Positions 45,448-58,203 of a stretch of 64,000 nucleotides of DNA are shown in pieces. The position numbers were made by a program, and so were the translations under genes. How positions within the stretch are numbered: position 1 is the first letter of the stretch; the number at the start of each line of letters is the position of its first letter. Origin of the DNA: Humulus lupulus (taxonomy: Eukaryota > Streptophyta > Magnoliopsida > Rosales > Cannabaceae). The DNA lies in contig NC_084798.1 of the NCBI RefSeq assembly GCF_963169125.1, positions 170,219,980-170,283,979 of the forward strand. Reading direction: 5' to 3'. The notes below the pieces were generated by a model. It did no database searches, was not told the DNA's origin, and saw only the letters and a list, made by a program, of their open reading frames with translations.

Positions 45448-47590
45448 TGTGAGGGTTGATGCCCTAAAAGAATGTGTAAAGACATTTTATTTTAGAATTA
45501 AAAAAAAAGTGCATTTTTCTTATAGTTTAATATTTAAATTATTACTAACTATTATAAATATCATAAAATTACATATTCATTAATGAGAGTATGATCTTGT
45601 GTGAGTACGAGAGGATTAAGATCATATATAATGAATAAAAATATTCAACAACATATTAAAGTAAGGAATTTTTAATGAATGGTTGCTAGTACTGTTTGCT
45701 AGGTATTTTAATAATACATGTGATCAAGATCCAGATCACTAATGTGAATAGACATCTTAGTAAAGGTATTTTATATAAGAGTAATGATATGTGCACCCAA
45801 AATATATACACAAACATTACACACAGTGATGTGGCAGTTTGGCCTAGCCAATCACATCTATTAAAACTGAGACCCATTGTTTTAAAAAGTAGTGACATGT
45901 CACTGTGTGTAATGTTTGGGTGCATATTTTGGGTGCACATATCATTATATATGACTGGACTGATACAAATTAATTTCTTTATAAACATGTCGATTACCAT
46001 AAAGATTTAATTCATATCAAAATGATGATCATATGTAGATTATTCTAAATCTTGAGTTGTCATGAAGTCATGTTCATGTTTGTTGGGTCTTTTGATTCTC
46101 TCGTTAAGGTCTCTTAGTATAATGAAGCTAGTGGCTTTTATTTTGGAGACTCAATAGCATGATGGATGGGAACATGATCTTACAAGATTTGTTATCCAAG
46201 CTTTCTTAAAAGGATTGAATATTGGTTCCCTTAAAGGTTAATTTTGGAATTGAATAGTTATTGAGCTCAAATTTATAATCTGATTATAAATTAACTATTC
46301 ACTAGTGAATTAATGATACTTAAGGAACAAGAGATTATTAGAAAGATAAAATAGTAATTTTGACCAGCTCTAATTAACGATCCAATAAATTGGAGGAGAG
46401 AACTACATGAAGTGATTATATCAATTGATTGTACGAAATAATTCTGTAAATATAACTCTATAATAACTAAGAGTTCAAATTCAGATTTAAAGTGAAAGTA
46501 ATAATGAGATTTATAAAAAATATTATTTAATTAAAGAGTTTAATTAATAATCTTATTTATTGGAGTTTAGTATTATAGGTTTATAGTCCACAAGTCACAT
46601 CTATACTACACTGTCTAGGGTGTGGGTGGCATTGACAAAATAAATTGGGAGATGATTAAATTGCAAGGTATTAATTTTCTAGGGGAATGTATAATTATGT
46701 GATTAAATAATTTAACTAATATATTTTATTTAAAAACTATTATTAGTTTATAATAATATTAATTGACTTTGGGTTATTTAATATTAAAAAGGTATGACAT
46801 TAATTTATCATATGATAATAAATTATTTAGATTTTATCAGATAAAGTTAACTTTAAATTAACCGATATTTATGCATTTATGAAATAATACATTATTTTAA
46901 TGTGTATATATTATATCTTATTAATTAAATAAAGAAATGAGAAAAATTGGAGAAGCACACAGTGCTACACACCATCCACTGTGCTTAAACAGTGATCTGG
47001 CACGTGTAACCTATGGTCAGACCTAAATTTATTTTGTTCAAATTTTAAATGTTGTAATTGGAATTATTTTATTTATTAAATTATTATTTAAAAGATATGT
47101 TTTATTTGGTTAAATTATTAAATCGAAAACTGATTGACTGAGTCTATTTTAGGTTTATAAAAATCTAATGTATCGTGATTTTTAGAGAGACATATTATTC
47201 AGATTTTAGAGAAAACATAAAAAAGAACGATACCATCTCTTAGCCTTTCTCCTTCTTCAACCTCTCTTAATCTCATGTATTGAGTAAATCAAGATATTTT
47301 AAATTGTCCATGTCATCCTACGTGCCCACACATGTTATAGTGTGTTGAGGATATGCTTAGAAGATCGTGGTGTGGATCTTGATGCAATCTTATGAATTGG
47401 ATGTTGTTATTTTATACTAAAAGATAGTGATGAAACTTGATGGGCTACAAGAGGTATTAGATCTAAATCTATCTTTTATTGTGTTTTATTTAATGTTATA
47501 TATATATTGATCCTAGGTTATGGTATTAAAAAGAAATTTTCACAATACACCTTCCACTACACACTCTGATTTACTCATTTAATACCAATA
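45448..47590 (+). mobile_element. Copia C 3' LTR
   Basis: Begins TGTGAGGGTTGATGCCC right after the polypurine tract. The right end is taken at AATACCAATA (47590), a mutated ACCAACA, beyond which the RT of copia D starts. The end is uncertain by perhaps 60 bp because it has lost CA. It contains a palindromic MITE at 45782-45947. Confidence 0.7.
45782..45947. mobile_element. Palindromic MITE, 166 bp
   Basis: The terminal 20 bases TAATGATATGTGCACCCAAA are exactly inverted at the right end, and the match extends inward (ATAT, then AACATTACACACAGTGA against TCACTGTGTGTAATGTT). No coding sequence. I could not identify a clear target duplication, so the superfamily is open. The small ORFs on both strands across it mirror each other because of the palindrome. 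Confidence 0.8.
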
Positions 47591-48187
47591 CTTTAATGAA
47601 CGACTATCTTGATGAGACCATTTATATGTCTCAACTAGATGAGTTCGAGGTGAAAGGTAAAGAACAAAAAGTTTGTAATCTTCTAGGATCTATTTATGGA
47701 CTTAAGTAAGCTTCAAGATATTAGAACCTTAAATTTTATAACACAATAAAAGTGTACGGTTTTGAATAAAACATGTTAATGGACCTTGTGTCTATAAGAA
47801 AATCAAAGACAAGAATGTGGTTTTCTTGGTTTTTTACATTGCTGACATTCTACTCATTAAGAATGATATAGAAATATTATCAAATGTAAAGAAAAGGCTA
47901 CCCGAGAAATTCCAAATGAAATATTTCGAAGAAATAAGTTATGTTCTAGGTATTCAGATCCTTAAGGAGCGACTAAACAAAGTTTGGCCACAGTCTCAAG
48001 CAATTTATGTAGATAAAGTGCTATAGTTTTTTAATATAAAAAATTCCAAAATGGGCAATTTACCAACCAGTCATAGATTTGTCCTTTCTAGAAAGAAAAA
48101 TCTAACAACACCTCAAGAGGAAGAGGACATGAGACGATATCCCTATGCCTCAAAAGTAGGCAGTCTAATGTATGCAATGATGTGTAC
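47591..48187 (+). pseudogene. pol: Copia D RT fragment (left piece)
   Basis: LNDYLDETIYMSQLDEFEVK, GKEQKVCNLLGSIYGLK, stops, then FLVFYIADILLIKNDIE. The catalytic YVDD has become YIAD, losing the first Asp. Later RLPEKFQMKYFEEISYVLGI, ILKERLNKV, and TPQEEEDMRRYPYASKVGSL to the TACAA target of element E. It resumes at 61266. Confidence 0.82.
48183..48187. repeat. Target-site duplication TACAA (partner 61261-61265)
   Basis: An exact 5-bp repeat at both ends of element E, in the RT/RNase H region of copia D. Confidence 0.93.
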
Positions 48188-49886
48188 AATGTTGAGATTG
48201 GTGTCCTTAAAATGTATTTTTGTATGACTGATTATTGTTAATTAAATAAAGTTAATATTTTGCTCTCATATTTGTATTTAATTATACATGTTATTTATAA
48301 TGAAGATCCAATATTATTAATGTGGTCTTGAATTAAGTATATGTATAATGATATATATATATACAACATGATTTAATTCAAGATAATAATATAAAAATCT
48401 TCTATAATTGCCAAATAAAGTGGGAGCTTTATTTAGTAAAGATTATTAGTACGGTCTATCTTCTGTTTAGGATATAGCAGTTTATCAAAATTGTTAAGTG
48501 TAGCGACACAAAGAGATAGATGTACCGTATACAATATAGATTGTATTTGACTGGGACACGATGAAAGAAAGAACTTATGATAATCTCTGCTAAAATATAA
48601 AAGTTCAACATTCATCAATCGATGATCGTTTGATACTTGACCTCAATCCTGAAGTGAGTAATGAACTCTTATATTGTGCTTTTATGAATTTTGACTTATA
48701 GGGTAAGGTTCAATATTCCTAAGAACGAATTCCTGATATCTTGGAGTCATAGAACTACAAGTGGCTGGGAACATACTTCACAGATATGGAATATGCTCCT
48801 TACTTAAATGAAAGTAGATTAGTTGTTCCTTTTAGTGTTGATTCGAGGCTTGAACATAGAGCGCTTAATTTTTGTTAGAGAACATAAATTTAATTCTATA
48901 ATTAAATTTATAGAAAAATATTCATTAGAGGATCAATGGAACTAATTGATAAAGACATAATTAGAGAGGTTAACAGACATTAAGACCTAACTTTAATTAT
49001 GAACAACTAGCAGAGGGTCATAACTCATGCAATGACTAAATCAATAGACGATTTTATAGTTATAGCTTCTAATAATATTATACTAGAGTTTTGAGAGTTC
49101 AACTATGAATTTCTAGTGGAATAATTAATAGTTAATAAATTAATTAATGGAACTAAGAGTTAGTGAAATTAATTAAATTATTGGAGCTTAGAACTATGGG
49201 TCCATACTGTCCCTGTACTAGCTCGATAATACATAGATGAGATTTTTGTATTAAAAGGAATTAATTAAAAATAATAAAGTATTACTTTTAATCTCACAAA
49301 ATAATATTTAATGGCAAATAAAATTATATTGATAATTATGTGAAAAATAATTTAATCATATTTAATTTTGTAGTATAATTGTATACTACATAAAATAATA
49401 TGATAAATGCCCAACAAATAGAATTTTATAGATATAAAATACCATGGGATCCAAAGCCCTATAGTTGGCGCCAACCACAGTTCAACTGGACTGTGGCCCA
49501 TGCATACGCCAAATGTGATTAGGGCTAGGTCCTATTTCAAAAGTGTGAGAAGAAGACTCCCTCATGTGTTGAGATTCAAAAGTGTGTTCTTGTGTATCCT
49601 ACCAAATAGCATAGACATCCACCTGGTTTCTTCTCTTTGTGTGAGCTATAGTTGGAAGACAGTAGGTTAGGAGGCTAAGACGCTATTTGATCTACACATG
49701 TTCTACATCTAGAAAATGTATTTGCAAGTTTCTATTTTATTCAGATTCATGCGCATGAGAAAGATCTCATTCTAGTTATGGTTCCTAGAGTGATTCGTTC
49801 TTATGCTTTAACAATTATTATTATCGTGTTAAAATGTTATCCCATGCTTCTACTGCACTGTCAATCACATGATAAAAAAACCAACA
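48188..49886 (+). mobile_element. Copia E 5' LTR (1699 bp)
   Basis: TGTTGAGATTGGTGTCC to AAACCAACA, followed directly by the primer site. Shares long blocks with the 3' LTR (CATCAATCGATG, GTGTAGCGACACAAAGAGAT, CTACAAGTGGCTGGGAACAT) but lacks short stretches present there, such as those around 57721 and 58440-58530. Confidence 0.92.
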
Positions 49887-49888
49887 AT

Positions 49889-49901
49889 TGATACCAGAAC
49901 C
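49889..49901 (+). promoter_or_regulatory. Copia E primer-binding site (degenerate Met-tRNA)
   Basis: TGATACCAGAACC against the consensus TGGTATCAGAGCC, two bases after the LTR end. Three mismatches fit an old copy. Confidence 0.75.
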
Positions 49902-52417
49902 ATGGTTGAGATCATATGTCATGAATCTGGTATGTGTGTTATTTTGAATGTATGAACACGTAGAACACCTACTTTATGAGTGGGCTTAAGGGTTGTTCTT
50001 ATTTCTTGTATATTTTTAATATGTTGAATATGATTGATCGTTAACTATATGGTTCTTTCTCTTTTTGGTTTTGTTCTTAATTTTTTGAATTAGATTCAAT
50101 GTATACCTATGTTGTTTTGTTGGGTATAGGTTCTTTGTATTTCTTTCAATTTATAGTTTTTAGAATTTAAGTTATGATCATGAATGAGATGTTATTCAAT
50201 AGGATTGAATACACGAAATTGTTTTGGGATTGATTGTATTAATGATTATTGTAATCATTTTAAAAAAAATTATTGCCGTGACTGTGAAATATGCAACAAA
50301 CAAAAATTGATCAATATTGTATTGATCATTTAATTGATCAATCATCAATTAATTTTAAAAAATAATAATAATTGTTGGCGTGTGAAACAATTAAGGAGAT
50401 TTTGTTTTTTTATATTATTTAATTAATAAGATTAATTATTTAGTTTAAATAAATATGCATATATATTTTAATATGTGATGCTAAAATATTTATGAGAATA
50501 ACAGGGTTGTTAGTTTAATGACTCAATCTTTTTTATTTAAGAAACAAAAAAAAAAATAATTCCTCCTTAAAATATTGGAAGTTGGTGATGGTTACCAAAT
50601 TCAAATTTAAATTGATTAATTATTTTATTAATTAATTTTTAAATTTTTTTGAAAATTAACTATACTAATTAATTTTTTTTAATCAACTCATTTATTACCA
50701 AATAAATTGTTAATTGTTAATTTTGGGAAACAAGACTTAATTCAAAATTAAAAAAGTAAATTGTTCACTTTTCTTAATTTTATTATTGGCAACATTTGAC
50801 TATTAAATTAGTCATATATATTGTGTATGAAAATAGATTATTAGTTTTCATCTCTTAATGAAAAATATTTGATTTATTGAAATCAAATATTTGTTAAAAA
50901 AAACTACTAATAAAATTAATAATTAGTTTTTATTTAGAAAAATGTAAATTTTTGAACACCTTAATTGGAGTCAAAATTTAGTTTATAGAAACTAATTAAT
51001 TATTAATTAAATATAATTTTGAGTAGTTATAATCCCAATAATTGTAATTATAATAATAGTTTAAGAAACTATTTATTATATGTATATATAATTATGAATT
51101 ATTTTTCCCAAAAATTTTATAATAGTTTTGGAAACTATTAGTTATTAATTAATAATTTATGAAATTATTATTTTAATAACAAAAGTTTAAGAAACTATAA
51201 TAAATCCTAATTTTGGAAATTAGGTCATCTCATTTAGAACTTAGGGTTAGGGTTTGAGTATGCAATCCCGGAAGGCCCACAACAAATGACGAAGCCCATG
51301 GAGATTACAAGAAGCTTTGATGCCGAAGGAATGCTTTGGTATATTTTTGTAATTTCATTTAACAAAGAGAACTCGGTCAATACCCTGATGTTTAATTATA
51401 TTGTATGATTGGTAACATGTTGATATGATCACTTCACATGCCATAGATAATAGAATGCCCACTCACTGTATCATTAAAATGACATGCTAGGAATGAATGT
51501 TAATTTTATAATTAACATGTCTCCTAGGATAGAAAAGTAGTATAGTTCTTTTTCTACCATAAATGGACACAAATAATGTGAATTAGATTTAAATAGTTAA
51601 ATTGGCTAATGTCACATTAATAACATGTCTAGATTACCTTAATATGTTTTAGGGTTATTAATGAGTATAATACCTAGGAAAAATATAGTTTAAAATTAAT
51701 TAGTATTTGTTAGTAATTGTTCTAAATTTGGTAATCTTAGAATTTAAAGAGTTAAAATTTGGATTACATAAGTGATTTAGATTTAATAGTTATATTTTTA
51801 TAATAAACACTTAGTAATTAAATTATGAGATACTTTAATAGAAAACCTTTTATTTATAAAATAGTGAGTGGGAGAAGGTTATAAGGCACTATAACCTACG
51901 GTCTCTACTATTGGTTGAAAAACATTGGTTCTAGTCAGGGCCTTGAGACGGCTTTGCTTTCATCCTCCCTATCGAAAGGTGTTTTGGCTAGGATTTTAAC
52001 AGGTAGATCTCTTTACGATAGGGTTTTAAGATGTATTCCATGTTTGACCTATCCTATTGATGACACTCATAGGTTAAGTCGAGAAACCTGAAATAGTAGG
52101 TTACACTCACGAAAAATATATCTACCCTATTTGGATATATTTTTTACCAAAATAATGAATAATTGTTTATTATAAAGATATCAGATATTTTGATATAATA
52201 ACAATTCAGAGCATCTCGTTTTAACTAGCAAGTATTTGACCTATCCTATCGACGACACTTACTTGTGTTGGTTATCTCATCGTTGTACGTATATGAATAG
52301 GATTTTGTAAGCATGCATCATGTTTATTTTTATTTCATTGTACAAATACTATGGTTTATGGTGTATGAGTGTATGGTTGTATTTATTATTTTTCTTTTGT
52401 TTAATTACAGTAATAAA
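49902..52417 (+). other. Copia E 5' leader, very AT-rich, possible intron
   Basis: About 2.5 kb without coding potential between primer site and gag. A donor-like GTATGT sits near 49929 and an acceptor-like TTTTGTTTAATTACAG ends just before the gag ATG. The block near 51860-52110 (GTGAGTGGGAG..., GACCTATCCTATTGATGACAC) resembles the leader of element B. I see no gene. It may be spliced out, or it may be the remains of a longer gag. Confidence 0.5.
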
Positions 52418-52714
52418 ATGACTGGAGAAAACTCCCATATGTCCATTCCTGCTAATGACAAATTAACTGGTAATATTAAAATGTGGAAAAGTAACAAGAA
52501 TATATTACCAATGAACGAGCACATAACTCAGAAGCCTAACATTAACAAAGGCAAGGGCAAAGAAGTTGCCCACTCCAACTTCAATGGGAATTTTTCCCAC
52601 TACCATACATATGGGTATTGTAAGAAGAATCGTAAAAGAAACCTCGAGGAGTTAAAGAAAAAAAGGAAAGTAAATATGATTGTTGGACAAAGAGGCTTGT
52701 TTAGTGAAAAATAA
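52418..52714 (+). pseudogene. gag: Copia E gag remnant
   Basis: ATG at 52418 gives MTGENSHMSIPANDKLTGNI, a low-complexity lysine-rich linker (KGKGKEVAHSN) and a decayed zinc knuckle region (HYHTYGYCKKNRKRNLEELKKK), where the CCHC cysteines are mostly lost. It is about 100 codons, shorter than usual for copia gag, so an internal deletion is likely. Confidence 0.6.
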
Positions 52715-53071
52715 TTGTTATACCTGGATAGTTAATTTAGGAGCCATTAATCATGTTTGTTCTAATTTATAAATACTTAGCTCTTGGAGAGATCTCCAAG
52801 AAGGGGAGTTCACACTGAGAGTGGGGACAGGGGCTTTTGTTTCATCCAGAGCAGTGGGAAAGCGAAAATTTATTTTACTGAAAATATTTTTTTATCTTTA
52901 AAAGAGATCTATTTTATTCCTGATTTCAAAAGGAATTTAATTTCTAATTCAAAATGTTTAGAACAATGATATTCTATTTCTTTTAATAATAATTTTGTTA
53001 TTATTTCAAGAAATGGTTCGCATGTTTGTAATAGAAATCTAGAGGAAGGTCTATATGTGATAAGATCTTAA
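52715..53071 (+). pseudogene. pol: Copia E protease
   Basis: Around 52722 the reading is WIVNLGAINHVC, where the copia protease should have DSGATNHVC. The catalytic Asp is Asn and Ser is Leu, so it is inactive. Downstream is VGTGAFVSSRAVGKAKIYF-like sequence and the conserved end YFIPDFKRNLISNSKCLEQ. Several frame changes. Confidence 0.7.
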
Positions 53072-53392
53072 ATGTCTTCACTACTCAATACTGAAATGTT
53101 CAAATCTGAACAATCAAAGCCTAAACGACAAAGAGTACCTCAAGACGATACGTATCTTTGGCACCTAAGACTAGGACATATTAACCTAGATAGGATTCAA
53201 AGACTAGTTAAGGATGTGCCTCTAAGTGAGTTAAAGGTCGGAACTCTACCAGTTTGTGAATCTTGTTTAGAAGGAAAAATGACCAAAATACCTTTCTCTT
53301 CTAAAGGTGTTAGAGCCAAAGAACCTCTCGAGTTAATTCACATAGACGTTTGCGGTCCAATGAATGTACAAGCTCGATGTGGTTATGAGTAT
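53072..53392 (+). pseudogene. pol: Copia E integrase zinc-binding domain and start of core
   Basis: YLWHLRLGHINLDRIQRLVK with HX3H, then VCESCLEGKMTK with CX2C: a complete HHCC zinc site. Then PFSSKGVRAKEPLELIHIDV, CGPMN, ARCGYEY, where the core begins and the solo LTR is inserted at AGTAT. Open reading from 53072 to the insertion. Annotation tools would extend it wrongly into the LTR to 53497. Confidence 0.88.
53388..53392. repeat. Target-site duplication AGTAT (partner 54202-54206)
   Basis: An exact 5-bp repeat. Removing the insert and one copy restores GYEYYVAFIDDYSRY. Confidence 0.93.
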
Positions 53393-54201
53393 TGTTATCC
53401 CCGAAAAATCAATGTAATGATGTGGAAATTTGAGGTGACTAGTGGAAATACATTTATACCATGTGGCGTATTGATGATAAAAAAATGTGTCGACTAGAGG
53501 GAGTGTAAAGGAGTAGGAAATGACCTACTGGGTAGAGCTTATAATTGATTACTGGTCAAAAAGTTACTGACCAGTGGTTGCAGGAGTGGTTACCTCTGGT
53601 CAGAAAACATGCTGACCAGAGACTTCAAATGAGCATCTCAAGAACTTACTAACTAGTAAGTTCTCTAGTAGCATTTCAAGAACTTACTGAGTAGTAACTT
53701 CTCTAGCAGAATCTCAGGAATATCCTCGACTAGAAATGTCCATAACTGGCATAGGATTTTTCTCAGATATCCTGAAATAATAGCCTATTTTGTTGTACTT
53801 TGAATTTGATTAATATTTCAAATTATTTTATTAATTGAATGTAGTTGAAACAGTTGATGACTGACTCAAGACTCGGGGCCCATTTTGTATGATCCATGAT
53901 CCTATAAATACAAGGCTCGTGGCTTCATTTGGGGGACTTTTGGGGGATGGAAACTTGACTCTCTAGAGAAACCCAGTTGAAATATTCTCTGACTTGTACT
54001 TGAGAAACTCATTTGGCCAAGGTTCATCTGATATCAAGTGTAGGTTTGCATATATAAAAACACTAAGTGGATTAGGCTTTTACAAATTCTTTGGGGCTAA
54101 TCCACTATAAACCTCTTGTGTCATTTATTTTCTATTCAGTTTTATTTTATTTTTCTGTCGTTTTTGCATATACTCGTTGTTGGCCAAAACAATGGTCAAC
54201 A
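53393..54201 (+). mobile_element. Solo LTR, 809 bp, in copia E integrase
   Basis: TGTTATCCCC to ATGGTCAACA with exact AGTAT flanks. It contains a TATA box (CCTATAAATACAAGG, 53903-53910), indicating + orientation and a U3-R-U5 layout. No coding content. The family differs from the other LTRs in the window. Confidence 0.9.
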
Positions 54202-54206
54202 AGTAT

Positions 54207-55090
54207 TATGTTGCCTTCATTGATGACTACTCTAGATACATTTATGTATAGCTGATGCAAAAGAAATCAGAAACTTTTGAAAAGTTCAAAGAATTCTGAG
54301 TCGAATCTGAAAATCAGTTAGGCAAAACCCTTAAAATTCTACGATCAGATCGAGGCGGGGAATACCTTGACAAGGAATTCAAAGATTTCTTGATAGAGCA
54401 TGGAATTGTTTCACAGCTCACTGCACCAAGTACTCCGCAACAAAATGGTGTTGCAGAAAGGAGGAATAGGACTTTGCTAGACATGATGAGATCAATGTTC
54501 AGTTACTCATCGTTGCCCCTATCATTTTGGGGATATGTTTTACAAACAATTGCATACATCTTAAACCTAGTTCCATCTAAGTCTGTAGCTAAGACACCCT
54601 TAGAATTGTGGATAGGTCGCAAACCTAGTCTGAGACATGTACATATATGGGGATGTACAACACATGTGCTAAAAGCTAAGACCAGGAAGTTGGAACCAAG
54701 ATCTGAAGTATGTTTATTTGTTGGATACCTCAGAGGCAATATAGGAGGTTACTTCTATAGTTCGACAGAAAATAAAATATTGGTATCAACAAATGCTACT
54801 TTTCTAGAAGAAGACTATATTAGGGACTTCAAACCTCAAAGTAAGGTTGTACTCGAGGAGTTACTTGGTGATAAGATCACACCACAATCGACTTTAGAAG
54901 TTGGAATAGAACATACCACAATTCCAAACTAGGATACTATAGTAGTCCATCATGGTGGGAGAGTTGTAAAACAACCTGTTCATTACACTGGATTTGGAGA
55001 AGCACAAGTTGCAATATCTGATGACAATGTTGACGACCTATTGACTTTCAATCAAGCGATGAATGATCCTGATAAGGAACAATGACTTGA
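54207..55090 (+). pseudogene. pol: Copia E integrase core and C-terminus
   Basis: YVAFIDDYSRYIYV, a stop, QKKSETFEKFKEF, a stop, then an open stretch of 180 codons: RSDRGGEYLDKEFKDFLIEH, TPQQNGVAERRNRTLLDMMR (E of the D,D,E triad in GVAERRN), KTPLELWIGRKPSLRHVHIW, EVCLFVGYLRGNIGGYFYS. A stop near 54932 is followed by HHGGRVVKQPVHYTGFGEAQ. Confidence 0.88.
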
Positions 55091-56590
55091 AGCTATGGAA
55101 CTCAAGATGGAGTCGATGTACTCCAACGCAGTATGGGAACTTGTAGATCCACCTAAAAATATAAAACCCATTGGGTTCAAATGGATATACAAGAGAAAGA
55201 AAGGAGTTGATGGGAAAGTAGAGACTTTCAAAGCGAGGGTAGTAGCTAAAGGCTACACACAAAAAATAATGTGTGGACTATAAAGAAACATTTTCTCATG
55301 TGGCCATGCTAAAATCCATCCGGGTCGTCTTATCCATTGCCAATCATTTTGACTATGTGATTTGGCAAATGGACGTCAAAACGACTTTTCTAAATGACAC
55401 CTTGATGAAAGTATCTTTATGGTACAACCAGAGGGTTTCATAGAACAAGGCAAAGAGCAAAATGTTTGCAAACTGCGAAAATCCATTTATTGACTTAAGA
55501 AAGCGTCCAGATCATGAAACATAAGATTTGACCAAGTTGTTAAATCTTATGGTTTTGATCAAAATGTTGATGAGCCTTGTGTATACAAGCAAATTGACAA
55601 GGACAAAGTGGTTTTTCTAGTTTTATACGTAGATGATATATTACTCATTGGAAATGATGTGAATAAATTATCTAACTAGCCAACCAATTTCAAATGAAAG
55701 AATTATGAGGCAATCTACATTCTTGGGATACAATTTATTATTGACCGCAAGAAGAAGCTTTAGGCACTATCTCAAGTATCTTATATAGATAAAATACTTG
55801 CGAAGTATGCGATGCCGAACTCCAAGAAGGGAAACCTCCCTTCTCGTCATGGTGTTTACCTCTCCAAGAACCAATGTCCTAAGACACCCCAAGAGGAACA
55901 GGAAATGAGACAGATAACCCATGCCTCCGCAATAGGAAGCTTAATGTGTGCAATGTTATGTTCCAAACCTGACATTTGCTACGTTGTGGGTATAGTCAGA
56001 GGTACTGGTCAAATCCAGAATTCGATCACTAGACAACAGTCAAACACATTCTCAAATATCTTAGGAGAATGAGAGACTATATGCTAGTATATTCCGGAGA
56101 AAATTTGATTCCAATTGGATATACAGATTATAACTATTAATTCGACAAAGATTCTCGAAAATCTACATCCGGCTCTATTTTCAAACTTTGGGGTGGAGCA
56201 ATTATATGGAGGAGTATAAAGCAAGCTTACATTGTTGACTCCACCATGGAAGCAGAATACGTTGCTTGAAGTGAAGCAACAAACGAGGTTGTATGGCTTA
56301 GAAAGTTTTTGGGTGATCTGGAAATTTTTCCACACATGAATAAACCAATTGTACTCTACTATGACAACAGCAGAGCGGTTGCCAACTCAAGAGAACACAG
56401 AAGCCTTAAGAGAGCAAATCATATAGAGTGTAAGTACCACCTCATTTGAGAGATAGTACACATGGAGATGTAATCGTTCAGAAGATTAAATCAACAAACA
56501 TCCATGTTGATCCCTTTACGAAGACGCTGCCTCCTACGAGTTTTGATAGGCATTTCTTATATTTAGGATTACGCGACATATCTCATTTTC
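55091..56590 (+). pseudogene. pol: Copia E RT and RNase H
   Basis: ELKMESMYSNAVWELVDPPK, IKPIGFKWIYKRKKGVDGKV, then an indel near 55262. RT continues in changing frames: WQMDVKTTFLN, the YVDD box at 55626-55637 (tacgtagatgat), then KYAMPNSKKGNLPSRHG. RNase H: GSLMCAMLCSKPDICYVVGI, KHILKYLRRMRDYMLVYSGE, STSGSIFKLWGGAIIWRSIK, STMEAEYVA, YYDNSRAVANSREHRS and RANHIECKYHLI. Many stops and single-base shifts, so it is inactive. Confidence 0.85.
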
Positions 56591-56593
56591 TTT

Positions 56594-56609
56594 AGGGCAA
56601 GTGGGAGAT
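56594..56609 (+). promoter_or_regulatory. Copia E polypurine tract
   Basis: AGGGCAAGTGGGAGAT immediately before the LTR start TGTTGGGATTTG, identical in sequence to the tract of element B. Confidence 0.88.
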
Positions 56610-57784
56610 TGTTGGGATTTGTGCCCTTAAAGCATATTATGTATGAATGATTATTGTTAATTAAATAAAGTTGATATTTTACACTCATATTTGTATTTAA
56701 TTATACATGTCATTTATCATGCAGATCCAATATTATTGATGTGGTCTTTAATTAAGTATATGTATAATGATATATATACAAGAGAATTTAATTCAAGATA
56801 ATAATATAAAAAATTTCTATAATCGCTAAATAAAGTGAGAGCTTTATTTAATAAAGATTATGAGTATAGTCTATCTTCTGTTTAAGACAGAGCAGTTTAT
56901 CCAGACTGTAAAGTGTAGCGACACAAAGAGATGGATGTACTGTATACAATAAAGATTGTATTGGACTGGGACATGATGAAAGAAAGAACTTATGATAATC
57001 TCAGCTAAAATATAGAAGTTCAACATTCATCAATCGATGGTCGTTTGAGACTTGACCTCAATCCTGAAGTGAATAATGAACTCTTATTTGTGCTTTTGTG
57101 ACTTTTGACTTATCGGGTAAGGTTCCATATTCCTAAGAACGAATTCCTGATATCTTGGAGTCATAGAACTACAAGTGGCTGGGAACATATTTCACAGATA
57201 TGGAATATACTCCCTACTTAAATGAAAGTAGATTAGTTGTTCCTTTTAGTGTTGATTCGGGGCTTGAACATAGAGCACTTAATTTTTGTTAGAGAACATA
57301 AATTTAATTCTATAATTAAATTTATAGAATAATGTTCATTAGAGGATCAATGGAACTATTTGATAAAGACATAATTGGAGAGGTTAACAGACATTAAAAT
57401 GTAGCTTTAATGATGAACAACTAGCAGAGGGTCATAACTCATGCAATGACTAAATCAATGGAGGAATTTATAGTTATAGCTTATAATAATATAAGACTAT
57501 AGTTTTGAGAGTTCAAATATGAATTTCTAGTGGAATAATTCATAGTCAATAAATTAATTAATGGAACTAAGAGTTAGTGAAATTAATTAAATTATTGGAG
57601 CTTAGAACTATGGGTCCATACTGTCCCTGTACTATCTCGATAAAACAGAGGTGAGATTTCGGTATTAAAAGGAATTAATTAAAAATAATAAAGTATTACT
57701 TTTAATCTCACAAAATAATATTATTTGTGGAATAATATTCAAAATATTATTTATGAAATAATATTTAATGGCAAATAAAATTAT

Positions 57785-58203
57785 AGGGAACGACTACACC
57801 GCATCTTTTTTTTTTTTTGCAACACCGGTGCATCCTTTTTCTATTTCAGCACCTAGATAGATATAATCTCAACTTTTTTTATATGACGGTGTACATTGTA
57901 GGTATTTAGAATATCCTACAAATTTTCAAGAAATTTTGAATAGTTTATGAAGCCGAAAACAGAGTTCAAACTGTCAAATTTTACACCCGTACACAAAAAA
58001 ACAGGCACACGTGCAACAGACTGTTTAGACCCTGTTTCAGTACCATAATTTATTCAGAATTTCTTGAAAAATTGTAGGATGTTCTAGATTGCAATAATGT
58101 ACACCATCATATACAAAAATTGGGATTATAACTATTCAGGTGCCGAAATAGAAAAAGGATGCACCGGTGTTGCAAAAAAAGGGATGCGTTGTAGTCACTC
58201 CCT
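57785..58203. mobile_element. MITE with long terminal inverted repeats, 419 bp
   Basis: Ends AGGGAACGACTACACCGCATC and, in reverse, AGGGAGTGACTACAACGCATC. The arms go on matching inward (GCAACACCGGTGCATCCTTT, then TCTATTTCAGCACCT, then ACGGTGTACATTG against CAATAATGTACACC), giving arms of well over 100 bp. AAAATTAT (57777-57784) is repeated at 58204-58211, and the other LTR has the empty site. The 8-bp duplication suggests hAT-like origin, while a 9-bp reading (AAAATTATA) with long arms would fit a Mutator-like origin. Confidence 0.9.

Noticed and set aside
45686..46010. Two ORFs of 104 codons on opposite strands
   Set aside because: Their sequences mirror each other because they span the palindromic MITE; there is no domain.
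51240..51256. Telomere-like TTAGGGTTAGGGTTTG
   Set aside because: Only two imperfect units in a copia leader; far too short for an interstitial telomere tract.
53390..53497. Extension of the copia E integrase ORF to 53497
   Set aside because: The last 35 codons are read-through into the solo LTR inserted at 53393.
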